From Asanoa siamensis (GTDB lineage Bacteria; Actinomycetota; Actinomycetes; Mycobacteriales; Micromonosporaceae), in the NCBI RefSeq assembly GCF_016862555.1, contig NZ_BONE01000055.1, forward strand, positions 1-53,785: a stretch of 53,785 nt of DNA, read 5' to 3'. Each line of letters opens with the position of its first letter. Position 1 is the first letter of the stretch. Both the position numbers and the translations under genes were made by a program. Shown here piece after piece: positions 36,838 to 45,905 of this stretch. The notes under the pieces were generated by a model. That model was not told where the DNA came from and made no database searches. It was given only the letters and a program-made list of their open reading frames with translations.

Positions 36838-36961
36838 AGCGCTCCTCTGCGAGGCTTGGGCTGTGACCTGATGAGTTCATCGTTCCGAAAGCTAAGCCGG
36901 CAACTTATCGAAGCGCCGACACGCTTCTCCGCGTCAAGACAGGATCGGCCAGGCAGACGAA

Positions 36962-37861
36962 TCATGCCTCATTTTCGCTGTCCTGGTCAGCCCGATGACC
37001 GGCGGGCTCAGCCTCGGTGATCGCAGTCGCCAATGTATCGAGAACCGTGTCGACCGTTGTCCAACCCGACGCGGCAGCCGGGGCAAGCGGCTGATACTTC
37101 CGATCGTCAGGAGCCGCCGCGTAGGCGAAGACGCCGACGCCGTCGAGGTACGTGTCGTGGAGTTCCGACGCTTCCTCGGCGATCGTGGCCAATCGCGCCT
37201 TGGCGCCCAAGCGCGCGCCCCACAACAGGTAGACCTTCGGCGGCTGCACACGGCGCCATTGGTCCCATGTGCCCATCGGACGTGCCGGGTCGTGCTGGGA
37301 AAGTTTCAGGTCGGTGGCAGCGAACTTGAGCTCCTTCCGACGTGTCACCCAATCCGCCATCGCCTTGCGCTCGGGGATATCGCCCTGCTGGGCGGCGCCG
37401 CTCATGCGTGTGAGCAAGCAGATTCGCGGAGCCGCGAGCGGCGGCGTGCCAGAAGGCCATGCAACGTCGATGGTGTGATCCTGCGAGAAGCCGCGGACCC
37501 GGACCCGCGCTTCCAGCCTGGACGATGTGCGATTCTCCACCAACAGCGAAATCAGCTCTGCCCACCAGTGGCCCTTGGAACGGTATACAGCGTTCAACCG
37601 AGTTGCGGGATCCTTGCCCTGGTCTCCCATGCCGCGCGGCGGGACCCCTGCCGCGCGGTAACGATCTAGGCACCAGAGGATAGCGAGAAACTGCCCCTCA
37701 ACAGCCGAAAACTGGATCATGACGTCGTCCTGGATCTTGTTCTTCAGATCGGACCACATGTCGCCGGGGTGGCCGGCCTCGTCCTCCAGCGTCTGTGCAC
37801 TGCTCACCTGGTGGTGCCCTCCGAATGCAGAGCGTGGGGATGCAACCGTTCCGTCGGCCAT
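36962..37861 (-). CDS. Uncharacterised protein of a restriction-modification locus
   Basis: The 299-aa product is not a family I can name. Visible points: WSDLKNKIQDDVMIQFSAVEGQFLAILWCLDRYRA (helical, about 35-70, quoted in part: DVMIQFSAVEGQFLAILW), HTIDVAWPSGTPPL with an acidic residue before a strand, then RRKELKFAATDLKLSQ. The latter could be part of a PD-(D/E)XK site. A C-terminal strand region contains PPKVYLLWGARLG. The start ATG 37861 follows the methyltransferase stop by 7 nt, so the pair are cotranscribed. Role as restriction subunit is inferred from position. Confidence 0.6.
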   Translation of the reverse strand: MADGTVASPRSAFGGHHQVSSAQTLEDEAGHPGDMWSDLKNKIQDDVMIQFSAVEGQFLAILWCLDRYRAAGVPPRGMGDQGKDPATRLNAVYRSKGHWWAELISLLVENRTSSRLEARVRVRGFSQDHTIDVAWPSGTPPLAAPRICLLTRMSGAAQQGDIPERKAMADWVTRRKELKFAATDLKLSQHDPARPMGTWDQWRRVQPPKVYLLWGARLGAKARLATIAEEASELHDTYLDGVGVFAYAAAPDDRKYQPLAPAAASGWTTVDTVLDTLATAITEAEPAGHRADQDSENEA

Positions 37862-37868
37862 GAGAAGG

Positions 37869-39596
37869 CTAGACGGTCGCTGCGTCTTCCGCACCCATTC
37901 TTCTCGAGCGCAACGTGCGAGCGGCTTCCTGGACCTGGGCCACATCATCGGAGGGAAGCTTGAGCACTTCAAGCAACAGAGCCTCATCGACTCGTTTGAC
38001 GACATTGGTCCATCGTCCGCCCTGCAGTTGCCGATCGATGCGGTGACGATCATCTGCCAGGATGGCCCACGCCTGCTGCATCGCCTTGAAATTCGGCACT
38101 GGCAGGACAGCCGCTTCGCTGGGCTCCATCTTGAGGATTCCGCCGCCGTAGGACCGACCAAAAATCTCCGCGCCGAGCATCGTCACGCTATTGAATGCCA
38201 GCAGCGGCAGTGCGAACCTTGCCGATGCGGGCGCCTCCTCGCGAAGCCGGATTCCGTGCATCGAGTTCAAGAACGTGCAGCCGATGGAGTTCGTCACCAT
38301 GCGCGGGTAGCGATGACTCATGTAGGTGAAGAACAGGTCGGGCGGGCTCACAGCAGGAGGCCGCCACCACGGTGTCCGAATCCTACACTTGTACGCTTGG
38401 TCGACCCCTAGGTCTTTGCCATGCTTGATGTAGGACCGCAACTCTGGGGAATCGTCGTCCGGGTCCGGACACAGAAGCCAGACCGCTTCGCCAGCATCGC
38501 GAAGCCTCCGCCATTGGGGCTGCGAGAATGAAAGCCCTTTCAGATGCTTGGACCCAGGGGGAACGATCTTCCGCAGTTGACCGGCCATCTCAGTTAGGCC
38601 AAATTCGTTTGCAGTGGCATCGGTGAGGGCGAAGAATGAATTAGCACCGGTTACGGTGCCGAGCTCCGGGCTACCGTACCGCGAAAGCGGAATCATATGC
38701 TCGTCGTTGATTTTTTTGAAGATCCGGCGCTGCCTGTTTGGGAGTAGGAGATCGGTCCACTTGCCGCCGCCGGTTAGCGCGGCAGTCAAGTTCTCCATCG
38801 TCCGGACGCGACCAAGATCCTCGGCATCATCGAAGTAGTACAGCGAGAAGGAGTCGCAGCCCCCGCTGCCCGCCGCCAGTACTAGAACGACCTTTTCAAC
38901 GGCGTCGTCGAACTGAAGGCGATCGAATAGAACCAGATGGACCTGCTCGAAGCGATTACGCAGCCAGACGCGAATCGGTTCGGCATAGCCCACCGTCAGC
39001 AACTCGGCCGGCAGTACCATCGCCAACCGGCCTTCGGGCTTAAGGAAAGCGCATGCATGAACGAGAAGTGGTGCCCAGGACGACGCCAAGCCCGACAAGC
39101 GAACGCCCTGACGCAACGCGGCCTGCCTAGCCTTCGCCTGAGCCTCGGCGCCATGCTTCTGATATCGCACGAAGGGTGGATTGCCGATAACCGCGTCCAT
39201 CAACGGCAACGTCGAGCCTAGTTGATCAGGCGTCGGAACATCGAAGAAGTCGGCTTTAACGAGTTGGGCATCCATGCCCTCATCGCGCAGCAGCTGCCGG
39301 GCCCAATCGAGTGAGGTTTGGTGAAGATCAACGCCGAACAAGTGCCGGCCCAACTCGCCATCGGCAGGAACCTTACCCCGCAACCTCCGGCCTGCCGCAA
39401 GGAGAAAAACAGCCTCCCCGCATGTCGGGTCCAGCACGCGGATATCTCTGGACCCCTCGGCTGAAGGCGCTCGAGCCGAGCCCATCTCACCGCGCACCGC
39501 CCATTCAGCCAGATAATCCGCGATAGCCAGGGGCGTGAAGAACGCTCCACGCTCCTTACGTAGAGGCGCGCTATCGCCAGGCCGGATCACTAGCAA
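37869..39596 (-). CDS. N6-adenine DNA methyltransferase (type II, Eco57I-like)
   Basis: The 575-aa product has GAFFTP (17-22), SAM motif I DPTCGEAVFL (56-65), GVDLH at 88-92 and catalytic motif IV NPPFVRYQ (139-146). That places it among gamma-class N6-adenine methyltransferases. The 350-residue C-terminus is the target-recognition region, as in Eco57I/type IIG-like enzymes, but no nuclease domain is evident. Start TTG 39596 or GTG 39590; neither has a strong ribosome binding site. Two cotranscribed downstream genes may provide cleavage. Divergent from the AIPR gene. Confidence 0.88.
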   Translation of the reverse strand: MLVIRPGDSAPLRKERGAFFTPLAIADYLAEWAVRGEMGSARAPSAEGSRDIRVLDPTCGEAVFLLAAGRRLRGKVPADGELGRHLFGVDLHQTSLDWARQLLRDEGMDAQLVKADFFDVPTPDQLGSTLPLMDAVIGNPPFVRYQKHGAEAQAKARQAALRQGVRLSGLASSWAPLLVHACAFLKPEGRLAMVLPAELLTVGYAEPIRVWLRNRFEQVHLVLFDRLQFDDAVEKVVLVLAAGSGGCDSFSLYYFDDAEDLGRVRTMENLTAALTGGGKWTDLLLPNRQRRIFKKINDEHMIPLSRYGSPELGTVTGANSFFALTDATANEFGLTEMAGQLRKIVPPGSKHLKGLSFSQPQWRRLRDAGEAVWLLCPDPDDDSPELRSYIKHGKDLGVDQAYKCRIRTPWWRPPAVSPPDLFFTYMSHRYPRMVTNSIGCTFLNSMHGIRLREEAPASARFALPLLAFNSVTMLGAEIFGRSYGGGILKMEPSEAAVLPVPNFKAMQQAWAILADDRHRIDRQLQGGRWTNVVKRVDEALLLEVLKLPSDDVAQVQEAARTLRSRRMGAEDAATV

Positions 39597-39756
39597 ATCA
39601 TACCGGCGTAACTCTCGCTTGCGCCGCCCAGGGGAGCGTGTCGCACCAAACGTCTACATTTATCCATATTTTCCAGTGCCCTACGAATCGCCTAAAACAG
39701 CGGAACCCGGACTAGCATTCGCGCCTCAGTATCCTGACTCGTGCAGTGCACCGCTG
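39597..39756. promoter_or_regulatory. Divergent promoter region, methyltransferase / AIPR
   Basis: About 160 bp with an AT-rich patch at 39651-39674 (ACATTTATCCATATTTTCC in part), unusual in this genome and a plausible promoter. I see no confident operator. Divergent control would tie methylation to the AIPR gene. Confidence 0.4.
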
Positions 39757-41490
39757 ATGCCCGGTCGACGGAACGCGAGGAAAGCCTTGCCCGACAGTGC
39801 ATATGACCTGCTCACCGATGAAGTGGCGCCGTTCCGAGTCGGTACCCGGACGATGTCCGCGGCGATGCTTGCGTGGTTCCTCACCACCGTCTGGCGTCTC
39901 GAGCCCGAAGATCTTGCCGAGGCCATCTGCGATGGTGGCGGTGACAAGGGGATCGATGCTCTTGTCGTGGACGATGACCTGGCGGAAATTACGATCTTTC
40001 AAGGCAAGTGGCGTGAGACGGCGGTAAAGACTCAGGGGGACAACGACTTGCGGTCCTTGGTCGGCGCTGCCGACTACTTTGCGTCGGCCGCCGCCGTTGA
40101 CGGACTCTTGGCCGCGAAGCCTAACGCTGAACTTCGTAACCTTCTTGTCCGTCAGGAGGTGCACAGGAAGATTGAAGATGGCTCACATTTGGTCCGCTTA
40201 GTTTTCGTGACAAATGCACACCTTGATGCCGCCGGGGCCGACTTCGTAGCGGCTCGTAAGACCGCGGAGCCGGAGCTAGACGTGTGGGACCGTGACCGGC
40301 TCGCCTACGTCGCCGATCGCGCGCGGCGAGCTGAACTTCGTCCAGAGACTGTACGGCTCACCGCCGTCACAACGCCTACTACCGTGTCCCTGACAGCGGA
40401 AGAGCAACTCTCTGTGGCTGTCGTGCCAGCGCAGCAACTCGTGGACGCCCTCCCTGGCATTTCTGATTACACACTCTTCAGCCGTAACGTCCGGCTCTTC
40501 GCTGGCCGCACGCGTATAAACAAAGACCTCCGCGAGACCGTCCGCAAGGCCGACGAACATGAATTGTTTCCCGCCTACCACAACGGATTGACCATCCTCA
40601 CCGAGCGCCTGGCGGTCGAGGGATCGGTACTCACTCTCGATAGAGTCGGTGTCGTCAACGGCTGCCAATCCCTGGTTACCCTGTTCGAAAACAGCAAGGT
40701 CCTCACCGACAAGTTACTTGTCTTGGTGAAGGTCGTCGAAGTACATGACGACAGCTCCGTTGCTGACAAGATTACCTTTCGCTCAAACAACCAGAACCCT
40801 GTCACAATGCGCGACCAGCGCTCTAGTGACGTCGTGATGCGAGACCTCCAGAAGTCGGTCCGTGCCCAATACGGGTCTACATTCGCCCTGCGGACACGAG
40901 TCGGAGAGAACATCGCTGCCGACCGTATCCTCGATAACACTGAAGCAGCCCAGCTCATCATGGCTGCATACCTGCGCGAGCCATGGGCGGCAGTTCGCAA
41001 GGTCCGCCTTTTCGACCAGGACTACCGTCGTATCTTTAACCGCTCGATCACTCCATCGAAACTGTATTTGGTAGATCTGATTGACTCTGTCTCTAGCACC
41101 GAAAGAGCGCGCCTTCGCGACGATCTCCGGTCTAGCTTTGCGTCCATCCGATTCACGTTAGTTCACTTGATCACGCAAGTTCTACGTGAGACCGAGCTTG
41201 GAACCGACTTCATCGAAACGCCCGAAAACTGGCTCCCGGATCTGGAGGGCGAAGTCCGGGCGGCCCTTACCTCGATTGCGGAGGAGGTGGTCGACTCAGT
41301 CAACTTCTACGTGGGAGAACAAGAGCAAGAGCGAGGAAGCGAGTTCGATCCGAAGGTGGTGTTCAAAAGCCAAAGCGGCGTGACCGGCCTCGAATACGAC
41401 GTTTTGCGGCAGTCGCGACGCCAGGCTAAGCGCGATGCAACAATCTTGTTCAACATTCCGTCACAGACCACTGCGCGAGATTCCGATTGA
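39757..41490 (+). CDS. AIPR family abortive-infection protein
   Basis: The 577-aa product shows AIPR hallmarks: LFSRNVRLFAGRTRINKDLRET, FPAYHNGLTIL, VNGCQSLVTLFE and ITFRSNNQNPV (about residues 245-355). It is commonly found beside restriction-modification genes and linked to phage resistance; the biochemical role is unclear. The N-terminal region with GGGDKGIDALVVDDDLAEITIFQGKW looks like a PD-(D/E)XK-type core (GIDA, then IFQGKW), so it may be a nuclease. ATG 39757 is one start; TTG 39787 has a stronger site (GAGGAAAG) and may be the true one. Confidence 0.85.
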   Translation: MPGRRNARKALPDSAYDLLTDEVAPFRVGTRTMSAAMLAWFLTTVWRLEPEDLAEAICDGGGDKGIDALVVDDDLAEITIFQGKWRETAVKTQGDNDLRSLVGAADYFASAAAVDGLLAAKPNAELRNLLVRQEVHRKIEDGSHLVRLVFVTNAHLDAAGADFVAARKTAEPELDVWDRDRLAYVADRARRAELRPETVRLTAVTTPTTVSLTAEEQLSVAVVPAQQLVDALPGISDYTLFSRNVRLFAGRTRINKDLRETVRKADEHELFPAYHNGLTILTERLAVEGSVLTLDRVGVVNGCQSLVTLFENSKVLTDKLLVLVKVVEVHDDSSVADKITFRSNNQNPVTMRDQRSSDVVMRDLQKSVRAQYGSTFALRTRVGENIAADRILDNTEAAQLIMAAYLREPWAAVRKVRLFDQDYRRIFNRSITPSKLYLVDLIDSVSSTERARLRDDLRSSFASIRFTLVHLITQVLRETELGTDFIETPENWLPDLEGEVRAALTSIAEEVVDSVNFYVGEQEQERGSEFDPKVVFKSQSGVTGLEYDVLRQSRRQAKRDATILFNIPSQTTARDSD

Positions 41491-41814
41491 ATCCGGTAAT
41501 ATGCGGAGGCGCAAGCCGAGACGGTGCCGACGCGGACACCGCCGCACGGTGCGGCCAGCTGGCATGAATTCGCCGAGGTGTCGGCCTGCTTCATGCCGGC
41601 GTCGCATCCGCCCGCGCGGTCAGACAACGGTGAAACGCCCGCCGGAACCCGGCCAGCCGCCCAACCGCTCCGGCCCGATCGGTGTCGTGCACACTGATCA
41701 CCAGACAGCCCTTGGTTTGAGATCTTCTCCCTAGACAAAAGAAATGATCAATCAAGGGCTGTCCGCATGATCAGCCGGGGTCGATACCACCCCACCGCAG
41801 GTTAAAGCTCAAGC
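41491..41814. other. Non-coding stretch between AIPR and PIG-L genes
   Basis: About 320 bp between two convergent genes with no convincing coding frame. The inverted repeat at 41704-41763 is the main feature. The sequence before it may be a worn remnant of a mobile element, but no transposase can be recognised. Confidence 0.4.
41704..41763. repeat. Inverted repeat, 11-bp arms, AT-rich centre
   Basis: GACAGCCCTTG (41704-41714) and its exact complement CAAGGGCTGTC (41753-41763) flank a 38-nt AT-rich centre. It lies between convergent genes so could be a weak bidirectional terminator. The long loop fits fused terminal repeats of a lost insertion sequence better than a hairpin terminator. Confidence 0.55.
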
Positions 41815-42432
41815 TTAGAGACCGCTTGCAGCAGGCACGCGTCCCAGAATGGGCAGAACGTGAAACGCTTCGGCGTGAGACTTACCGATCCGTAGTCCGT
41901 GCAACCGCGCCAGACTTTCGGCCATTGGCCCAAAGTGGTTGCGAATCGGTTGCGAATTGTGAGATTGCAGCGCGGCGATCTTAATCTGCCATTGGTCAGT
42001 GATGTCGATGATGGTGGGGAGGTCGAGTGGTACACCACGTTGGCCGAGGTTGTTGTAGCCGTCGCAGTGGTAGGCCCGGCTTGGGTGCCCGGTGGCGATG
42101 ACCATTTCGGGTAGCGCGGCGAGGACGCGTTCGGCGCACCGGCGATGCTCGGGGTGGATGTCGTCGGTCGAGTGTGTGATGACGATGTCGGGCCGGACCT
42201 CGGTCAGCAGTGTGCTGATGGCAGCGGCCGTCAGTTGGTCAAGGAGGTAGAGGTCCGCGCCGAGGATCCGCGCTCCGGCTGTGGCCTCAGCGGTCCGGGT
42301 CGGGTCAAGCTTTGGGACGGCGATTGTGGCTGTCCCGCCAGTCTGGATGTGGCGGGCGATCGTGCCGCCCGCCCAGAGTTCGGCGTCGTCGGGGTGGGCC
42401 ATCACAGTCAGCAGGACGGGTGAGGTCACCAT
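41815..42432 (-). CDS. PIG-L family deacetylase (LmbE-like)
   Basis: The 205-aa product has the zinc motif VMAHPDDAELWAGG near the N-terminus and THSTDDIHPEHRRC at about residue 95, the two signatures of PIG-L/LmbE deacetylases. These remove acetyl from N-acetylated sugars, as MshB does in mycothiol synthesis. Start ATG 42432 overlaps the exonuclease stop by 7 bp. It is the last gene of the 13-gene operon. With the GT4 gene two positions upstream it recalls the MshA/MshB pair, suggesting an amino-sugar unit on the product. Confidence 0.88.
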   Translation of the reverse strand: MVTSPVLLTVMAHPDDAELWAGGTIARHIQTGGTATIAVPKLDPTRTAEATAGARILGADLYLLDQLTAAAISTLLTEVRPDIVITHSTDDIHPEHRRCAERVLAALPEMVIATGHPSRAYHCDGYNNLGQRGVPLDLPTIIDITDQWQIKIAALQSHNSQPIRNHFGPMAESLARLHGLRIGKSHAEAFHVLPILGRVPAASGL

Positions 42433-43298
42433 AGATCGAGGGCCTCGACAACGTCGGCTGGACGCGGAAGGTCCGGGCTGGCTCGCTGCGTCGGAACAAC
42501 GGCCACGGCAGTGGTGTGGTCGAGGCGGATCATGTCGCGCCATTTGAGCGCGAGCTCGAACTGGTCTCGGACGGCCTTTCCTCGGCCGCTGGTGAGACGA
42601 CCTGCTTCATGGAGCTTGTCGAGGGTGAGTCCGTCGGCGAGGAGGGCGGCGGCGGTTTTGGCCCCGATGCCGCGAACGCCGGGGATGTTGTCTGCGGGGT
42701 CTCCGGTCAGGGCGCGGTAGTCGGCCCATTGTGTTGGGGTGACTTGGTATCGGGCGTAGACCTCGGCGGGGCCGATGTGGCGGTGGCCGGAGCGCATTTT
42801 GGTATTGAGGACGCTGACGCGGTCGGTCACGAGTTGGTAGTAGTCGCGGTCTCGGGACATGAGCAGGATTTGCCGCGAGGGTGGGGTGGTGTGGACGAGG
42901 GCGGCGATGACGTCGTCGGCTTCTGCGTGGTCGAGTTCGGTCCAGGTGATGCCGCAGTGGTCGAGACCGCGTTTGACGTCGGGTAGGAACTGGATCGGGG
43001 CGAGTGCGGCAGCGTCGGTGGGGCGTTGGGCCTTGTATGAAGGGTCGATCAGTTGGCGGTCGGTGCTGCCGTACTGGCCATCAAACACGACGATGACTTC
43101 GGGTGGTTCGGACAGATCTTCTCGGATGGCGACGCGCAGGAGAGCGAAGAATCCGAACAGACCGGTGAGCAGGCGGGTCTTGTCGCGGGATCGGATTTCG
43201 GCGGGGAACCCGAAGGTCGCTCCCCAGAGGAGGTTGTGCCCGTCAACAAGGAGCAGCGGGGGCGTTTGCGGCGCGGAGGGCAGGACTCTACCGCCCAT
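42426..43298 (-). CDS. 5'-3' exonuclease (FEN/PIN domain, standalone)
   Basis: The 290-aa product has the FEN-type layout: LLLVDGHNLLWG at the start, DFDGQ-type VVFDGQYGSTDRQ, HAEADDVIAALV (acidic cluster) and LMSRDRDYYQLV. The helix-hairpin-helix follows as GDPADNIPGVRGIGAKTAAALL. It resembles the N-terminal exonuclease domain of DNA polymerase I without the polymerase. It should cleave flaps or degrade 5' ends. Its ATG 43298 overlaps the GT4 stop by one base (TGATG). A nuclease inside a biosynthetic operon is unexpected and argues for a nucleic-acid substrate. Confidence 0.9.
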   Translation of the reverse strand: MGGRVLPSAPQTPPLLLVDGHNLLWGATFGFPAEIRSRDKTRLLTGLFGFFALLRVAIREDLSEPPEVIVVFDGQYGSTDRQLIDPSYKAQRPTDAAALAPIQFLPDVKRGLDHCGITWTELDHAEADDVIAALVHTTPPSRQILLMSRDRDYYQLVTDRVSVLNTKMRSGHRHIGPAEVYARYQVTPTQWADYRALTGDPADNIPGVRGIGAKTAAALLADGLTLDKLHEAGRLTSGRGKAVRDQFELALKWRDMIRLDHTTAVAVVPTQRASPDLPRPADVVEALDLW

Positions 43299-44398
43299 CA
43301 GCTCACCACCTTTAACAGTTGGTTAGCGACAAGGGCGGGCCAATAGTCCCGCGAGCGGTAGTACGCGGCCCGTGATGTTCGTCGGTACTTTACCGCGTCG
43401 TTCAGCAGTTGACGGGAGGCGCGCCAGAGGGCAGCCGAGCCCTGGCTGCGGGGCACGATGGCCCCGCCGTCGCGGATGAGGTCCGGTAGGTTTCCGACAT
43501 CGTGTGCGATGACCGGTGTTCCGGCGGCCATGGCCTCGAGCGCGACGAGGCCGAAGGTCTCGGCGTGGGAGGGCACAATGACGATGCTCGCTGCGCTGAG
43601 CCAGGGCAGCACGTCGTCCCAGTTCAAGCCGGCTCGGATGGTGACGCCGGGCGCTTTGGCGGCGAGTGCCTGACATCGGCGAAGCACCTCGTCTTGGCTG
43701 CCGGTGGCCTTCTCGAATGGGGCCGAGGCCAACGCCACCTCGATGGGACGGTCGAGTTGGTTGCGGGGCGCGAGCAGGGCGGCGACGCCTTTTTCCGGGC
43801 CGAGTCGGGCGAGCACGCGAATGGGGCCGTGTTGGTGAAGTTGGTCGCGGACGCGTTGCGGTTGCGGTGCGGGGTCGGCAAGCAGCGTGTTCGGGACGAT
43901 CGTCCAATCGGCGCTGTGGTAGCCGCGTTCGGCGGCCTGCGCTAGAACCGTCGCGGATGGGGCGATGACCGCCGCGGGTTCGAGGGCGAGCGCGGTGTGA
44001 AGGTCGGTGTGGTGGCCGACAACGTGTGCCGCGAGGATGTTTCGGACTTTTTGGTGCGCGGGCATGATGCTGCCCAGCCCCCAGAGCGAGTCAACGTAGA
44101 CTGCGGCCTCGACGCGTTCACGGGCGAAGATGGTGACGAGCTGCTCTCGTATCGCGTCGGTGCTGTTGTGGATCGCAGCCCGGAGGGTGTCGTCATCGCA
44201 GGGGAAGGCCCCAGTGAGCGTGCTGAGGATAGCCACGGTCGCGCCGCGGTAGGAGCGTGGTGCGGTTGGATCGGCGGTGACGATGACGGCTTTGTGTCCG
44301 GCCGCCACGAGCCCGGCGGCGTGCGCGGCAACGGCACGCTCCATGCCGGCGGGGACGTCGGGCCGCCAGGACACCAGGATGAACGCGACGGTGGTCAT
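43298..44398 (-). CDS. Glycosyltransferase family 4
   Basis: The 366-aa product has a GT-B fold pattern. The N-terminal half ends near residue 190; the second half opens with [17 protein letters not shown] and carries the retaining-GT4 E-x7-E motif in [27 protein letters not shown]. There is no signal peptide or membrane segment, so it acts in the cytoplasm. The start ATG 44398 overlaps the phosphoribosyltransferase stop (ATGA). Donor and acceptor are unknown. GT4 members include MshA and, in animals, the queuosine mannosyltransferase QTMAN, of interest beside preQ0 genes. Confidence 0.88.
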   Translation of the reverse strand: MTTVAFILVSWRPDVPAGMERAVAAHAAGLVAAGHKAVIVTADPTAPRSYRGATVAILSTLTGAFPCDDDTLRAAIHNSTDAIREQLVTIFARERVEAAVYVDSLWGLGSIMPAHQKVRNILAAHVVGHHTDLHTALALEPAAVIAPSATVLAQAAERGYHSADWTIVPNTLLADPAPQPQRVRDQLHQHGPIRVLARLGPEKGVAALLAPRNQLDRPIEVALASAPFEKATGSQDEVLRRCQALAAKAPGVTIRAGLNWDDVLPWLSAASIVIVPSHAETFGLVALEAMAAGTPVIAHDVGNLPDLIRDGGAIVPRSQGSAALWRASRQLLNDAVKYRRTSRAAYYRSRDYWPALVANQLLKVVS

Positions 44399-44976
44399 GC
44401 CGGTTCCAGTTGCTCGAGGATTGGCAGCTCCTCGATTGTGGCTGCGGGTGGTGCGGCCGTGGTTGGTTCCCAGGGGAAGCAGACCCAGTCGTCCACCGTC
44501 CATGCCCACAGGTCCGGATCGAGGCTGGTGCCAGCGTTGCGGCACAGTGCCACGGTCCGCACGACAGCGTCGCGCCGCAGGTAGGGATCTAGCGCGGGTA
44601 GCACGGAGGCGAAGGTTGCTCCGCTGCCACAGATGTCGTCGACGAGCAGGACGGTGCCGCTGAGCTGGTGGCCGTTGAGCTCGGCGGACAGGGTGCTCAG
44701 GTCGTGCGTGACATGGCCGGTGGCCTCGGTGTAGATCGCGTCGGTGGGGTTGTGTTTCGCGGTGAGGCGGTAGTTCGGGAGGTTAAGAACGCCTGCGATT
44801 CCACTGGCGGGGGCGAGCCCGCCGTTGGCGATGGCGATGATCGCGCTGATTGGTGCGAACCGGGTCTCGGCAGCGGCGGCGAGTAGTTGAATGGATTGCT
44901 CGTATGCGGGCAGGGTCATGACGAGGAGGCGATCGTGGCGGAACCGTCTCGGGGTCGTGGCGATGTCGTCGGTCAT
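44395..44976 (-). CDS. Phosphoribosyltransferase family protein
   Basis: The 193-aa product has the PRPP-binding loop [19 protein letters not shown] (about residues 112-130) and an upstream PPi loop in [16 protein letters not shown]. It matches the type I PRTase fold of Gpt/Hpt-like enzymes. It may attach ribose-5-phosphate to a 7-deazapurine base such as preQ0, as proposed for the PRTases of the toyocamycin and tubercidin clusters, or to another base. Start ATG 44976 overlaps the radical SAM stop (ATGA), and its stop overlaps the GT4 start. Confidence 0.85.
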   Translation of the reverse strand: MTDDIATTPRRFRHDRLLVMTLPAYEQSIQLLAAAAETRFAPISAIIAIANGGLAPASGIAGVLNLPNYRLTAKHNPTDAIYTEATGHVTHDLSTLSAELNGHQLSGTVLLVDDICGSGATFASVLPALDPYLRRDAVVRTVALCRNAGTSLDPDLWAWTVDDWVCFPWEPTTAAPPAATIEELPILEQLEPA

Positions 44977-45905
44977 GCTGTGCCGTCCCTGGTGGTCAGG
45001 ACGAGATCTGTAACCCCGAGCAAAGGGTGGAGCCCGCCGATACTCAGTGCGGTAGGGGTGTTGCGCCATACCCGTCCGTCGGCCCGGATGACGGTGAAGT
45101 TGCCCGCCGTGGTCCGGGTGCGCAACCTGACGCGCAGTCCTGTCGGCACTCGGAGCGCGGCGAGCAACTGCCGAGCGTGGTCGTCGGAAAGCATCTCTGT
45201 GGGAAGGGCTGCGCCGGCCCCGATGGGCAGCATCTGCAAGGCCGTGAAGCCGCCCGCGCCGATGCTGTGCGCCAGGTCGACCAGGTCCTGGAGGTCTCCG
45301 GCGGTTCGGCGCATGAGCACGGCCTGGATCTGGACGGGGATGCCCTCGGCGATTGCGGCGCGGATGCCGTTGACAGCTCGGGCGAAGCTGCCGATGCCTC
45401 GGATGGCGTCGTGACGTGCCTGGTCAGGGCCATCGATACTGACTCGGATCGCATCCAGGTAGGGGGCTAGCTCTGGCGCGCGGCGGGTAAGATGCCATCC
45501 GTTGGTCGTCACCGAGACGACACTGCGCCGACCATTGCGGATGATCGACAGAAGCTGTGTCAGGTCGCGCAGTAGCAGCGGCTCGCCGCCGGAGATGTCG
45601 ACGCCGAGAATGTCAGCGTCCGCCAGTACGCCGGCGATCCGGTGACGCTCGACGGCGGAGAGTTCCGACACGGTGGTGTCATCGAGGCACTGAGGGCAGT
45701 GCAGATTGCACCGCACGATCGGCGACCAGCACACGCTCGCGGGTGTGCGGCGGTCCAGGTCGGCCGGTGCCACAACCGGCCAGGAGAGGACGATCGTGTC
45801 GTCCAGCTCGAGGCGACCATTGGGTTGCGGGTCGGGGGCGCGGTGGGTCATCCCGGTGGCGGGGTCGTGGACCAAGCAGCAGTTGGCGGCGAAGGCGCGT
45901 CTCAT
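44973..45905 (-). CDS. Radical SAM enzyme
   Basis: The 310-aa product has the 4Fe-4S motif CxxxCxxC as RCNLHCPQC (Cys 66, 70, 73), the SAM-site GGE in DISGGEPLL, and IRVSIDGPDQARHDAIRG typical of MoaA/PqqE-like enzymes. About 60 residues precede the motif. The C-terminal part lacks an obvious Cys-rich SPASM domain. Substrate is unknown; position in the operon suggests late tailoring of the deazaguanine or sugar. ATG 45905 overlaps the GT2 stop (ATGA). Confidence 0.9.
   Translation of the reverse strand: MRRAFAANCCLVHDPATGMTHRAPDPQPNGRLELDDTIVLSWPVVAPADLDRRTPASVCWSPIVRCNLHCPQCLDDTTVSELSAVERHRIAGVLADADILGVDISGGEPLLLRDLTQLLSIIRNGRRSVVSVTTNGWHLTRRAPELAPYLDAIRVSIDGPDQARHDAIRGIGSFARAVNGIRAAIAEGIPVQIQAVLMRRTAGDLQDLVDLAHSIGAGGFTALQMLPIGAGAALPTEMLSDDHARQLLAALRVPTGLRVRLRTRTTAGNFTVIRADGRVWRNTPTALSIGGLHPLLGVTDLVLTTRDGTA

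Noticed and set aside
41491-41814. Transposase gene remnant
   Set aside because: Some frames are suggestive and there are inverted repeats, but no transposase motif can be identified, so only the repeat is reported.
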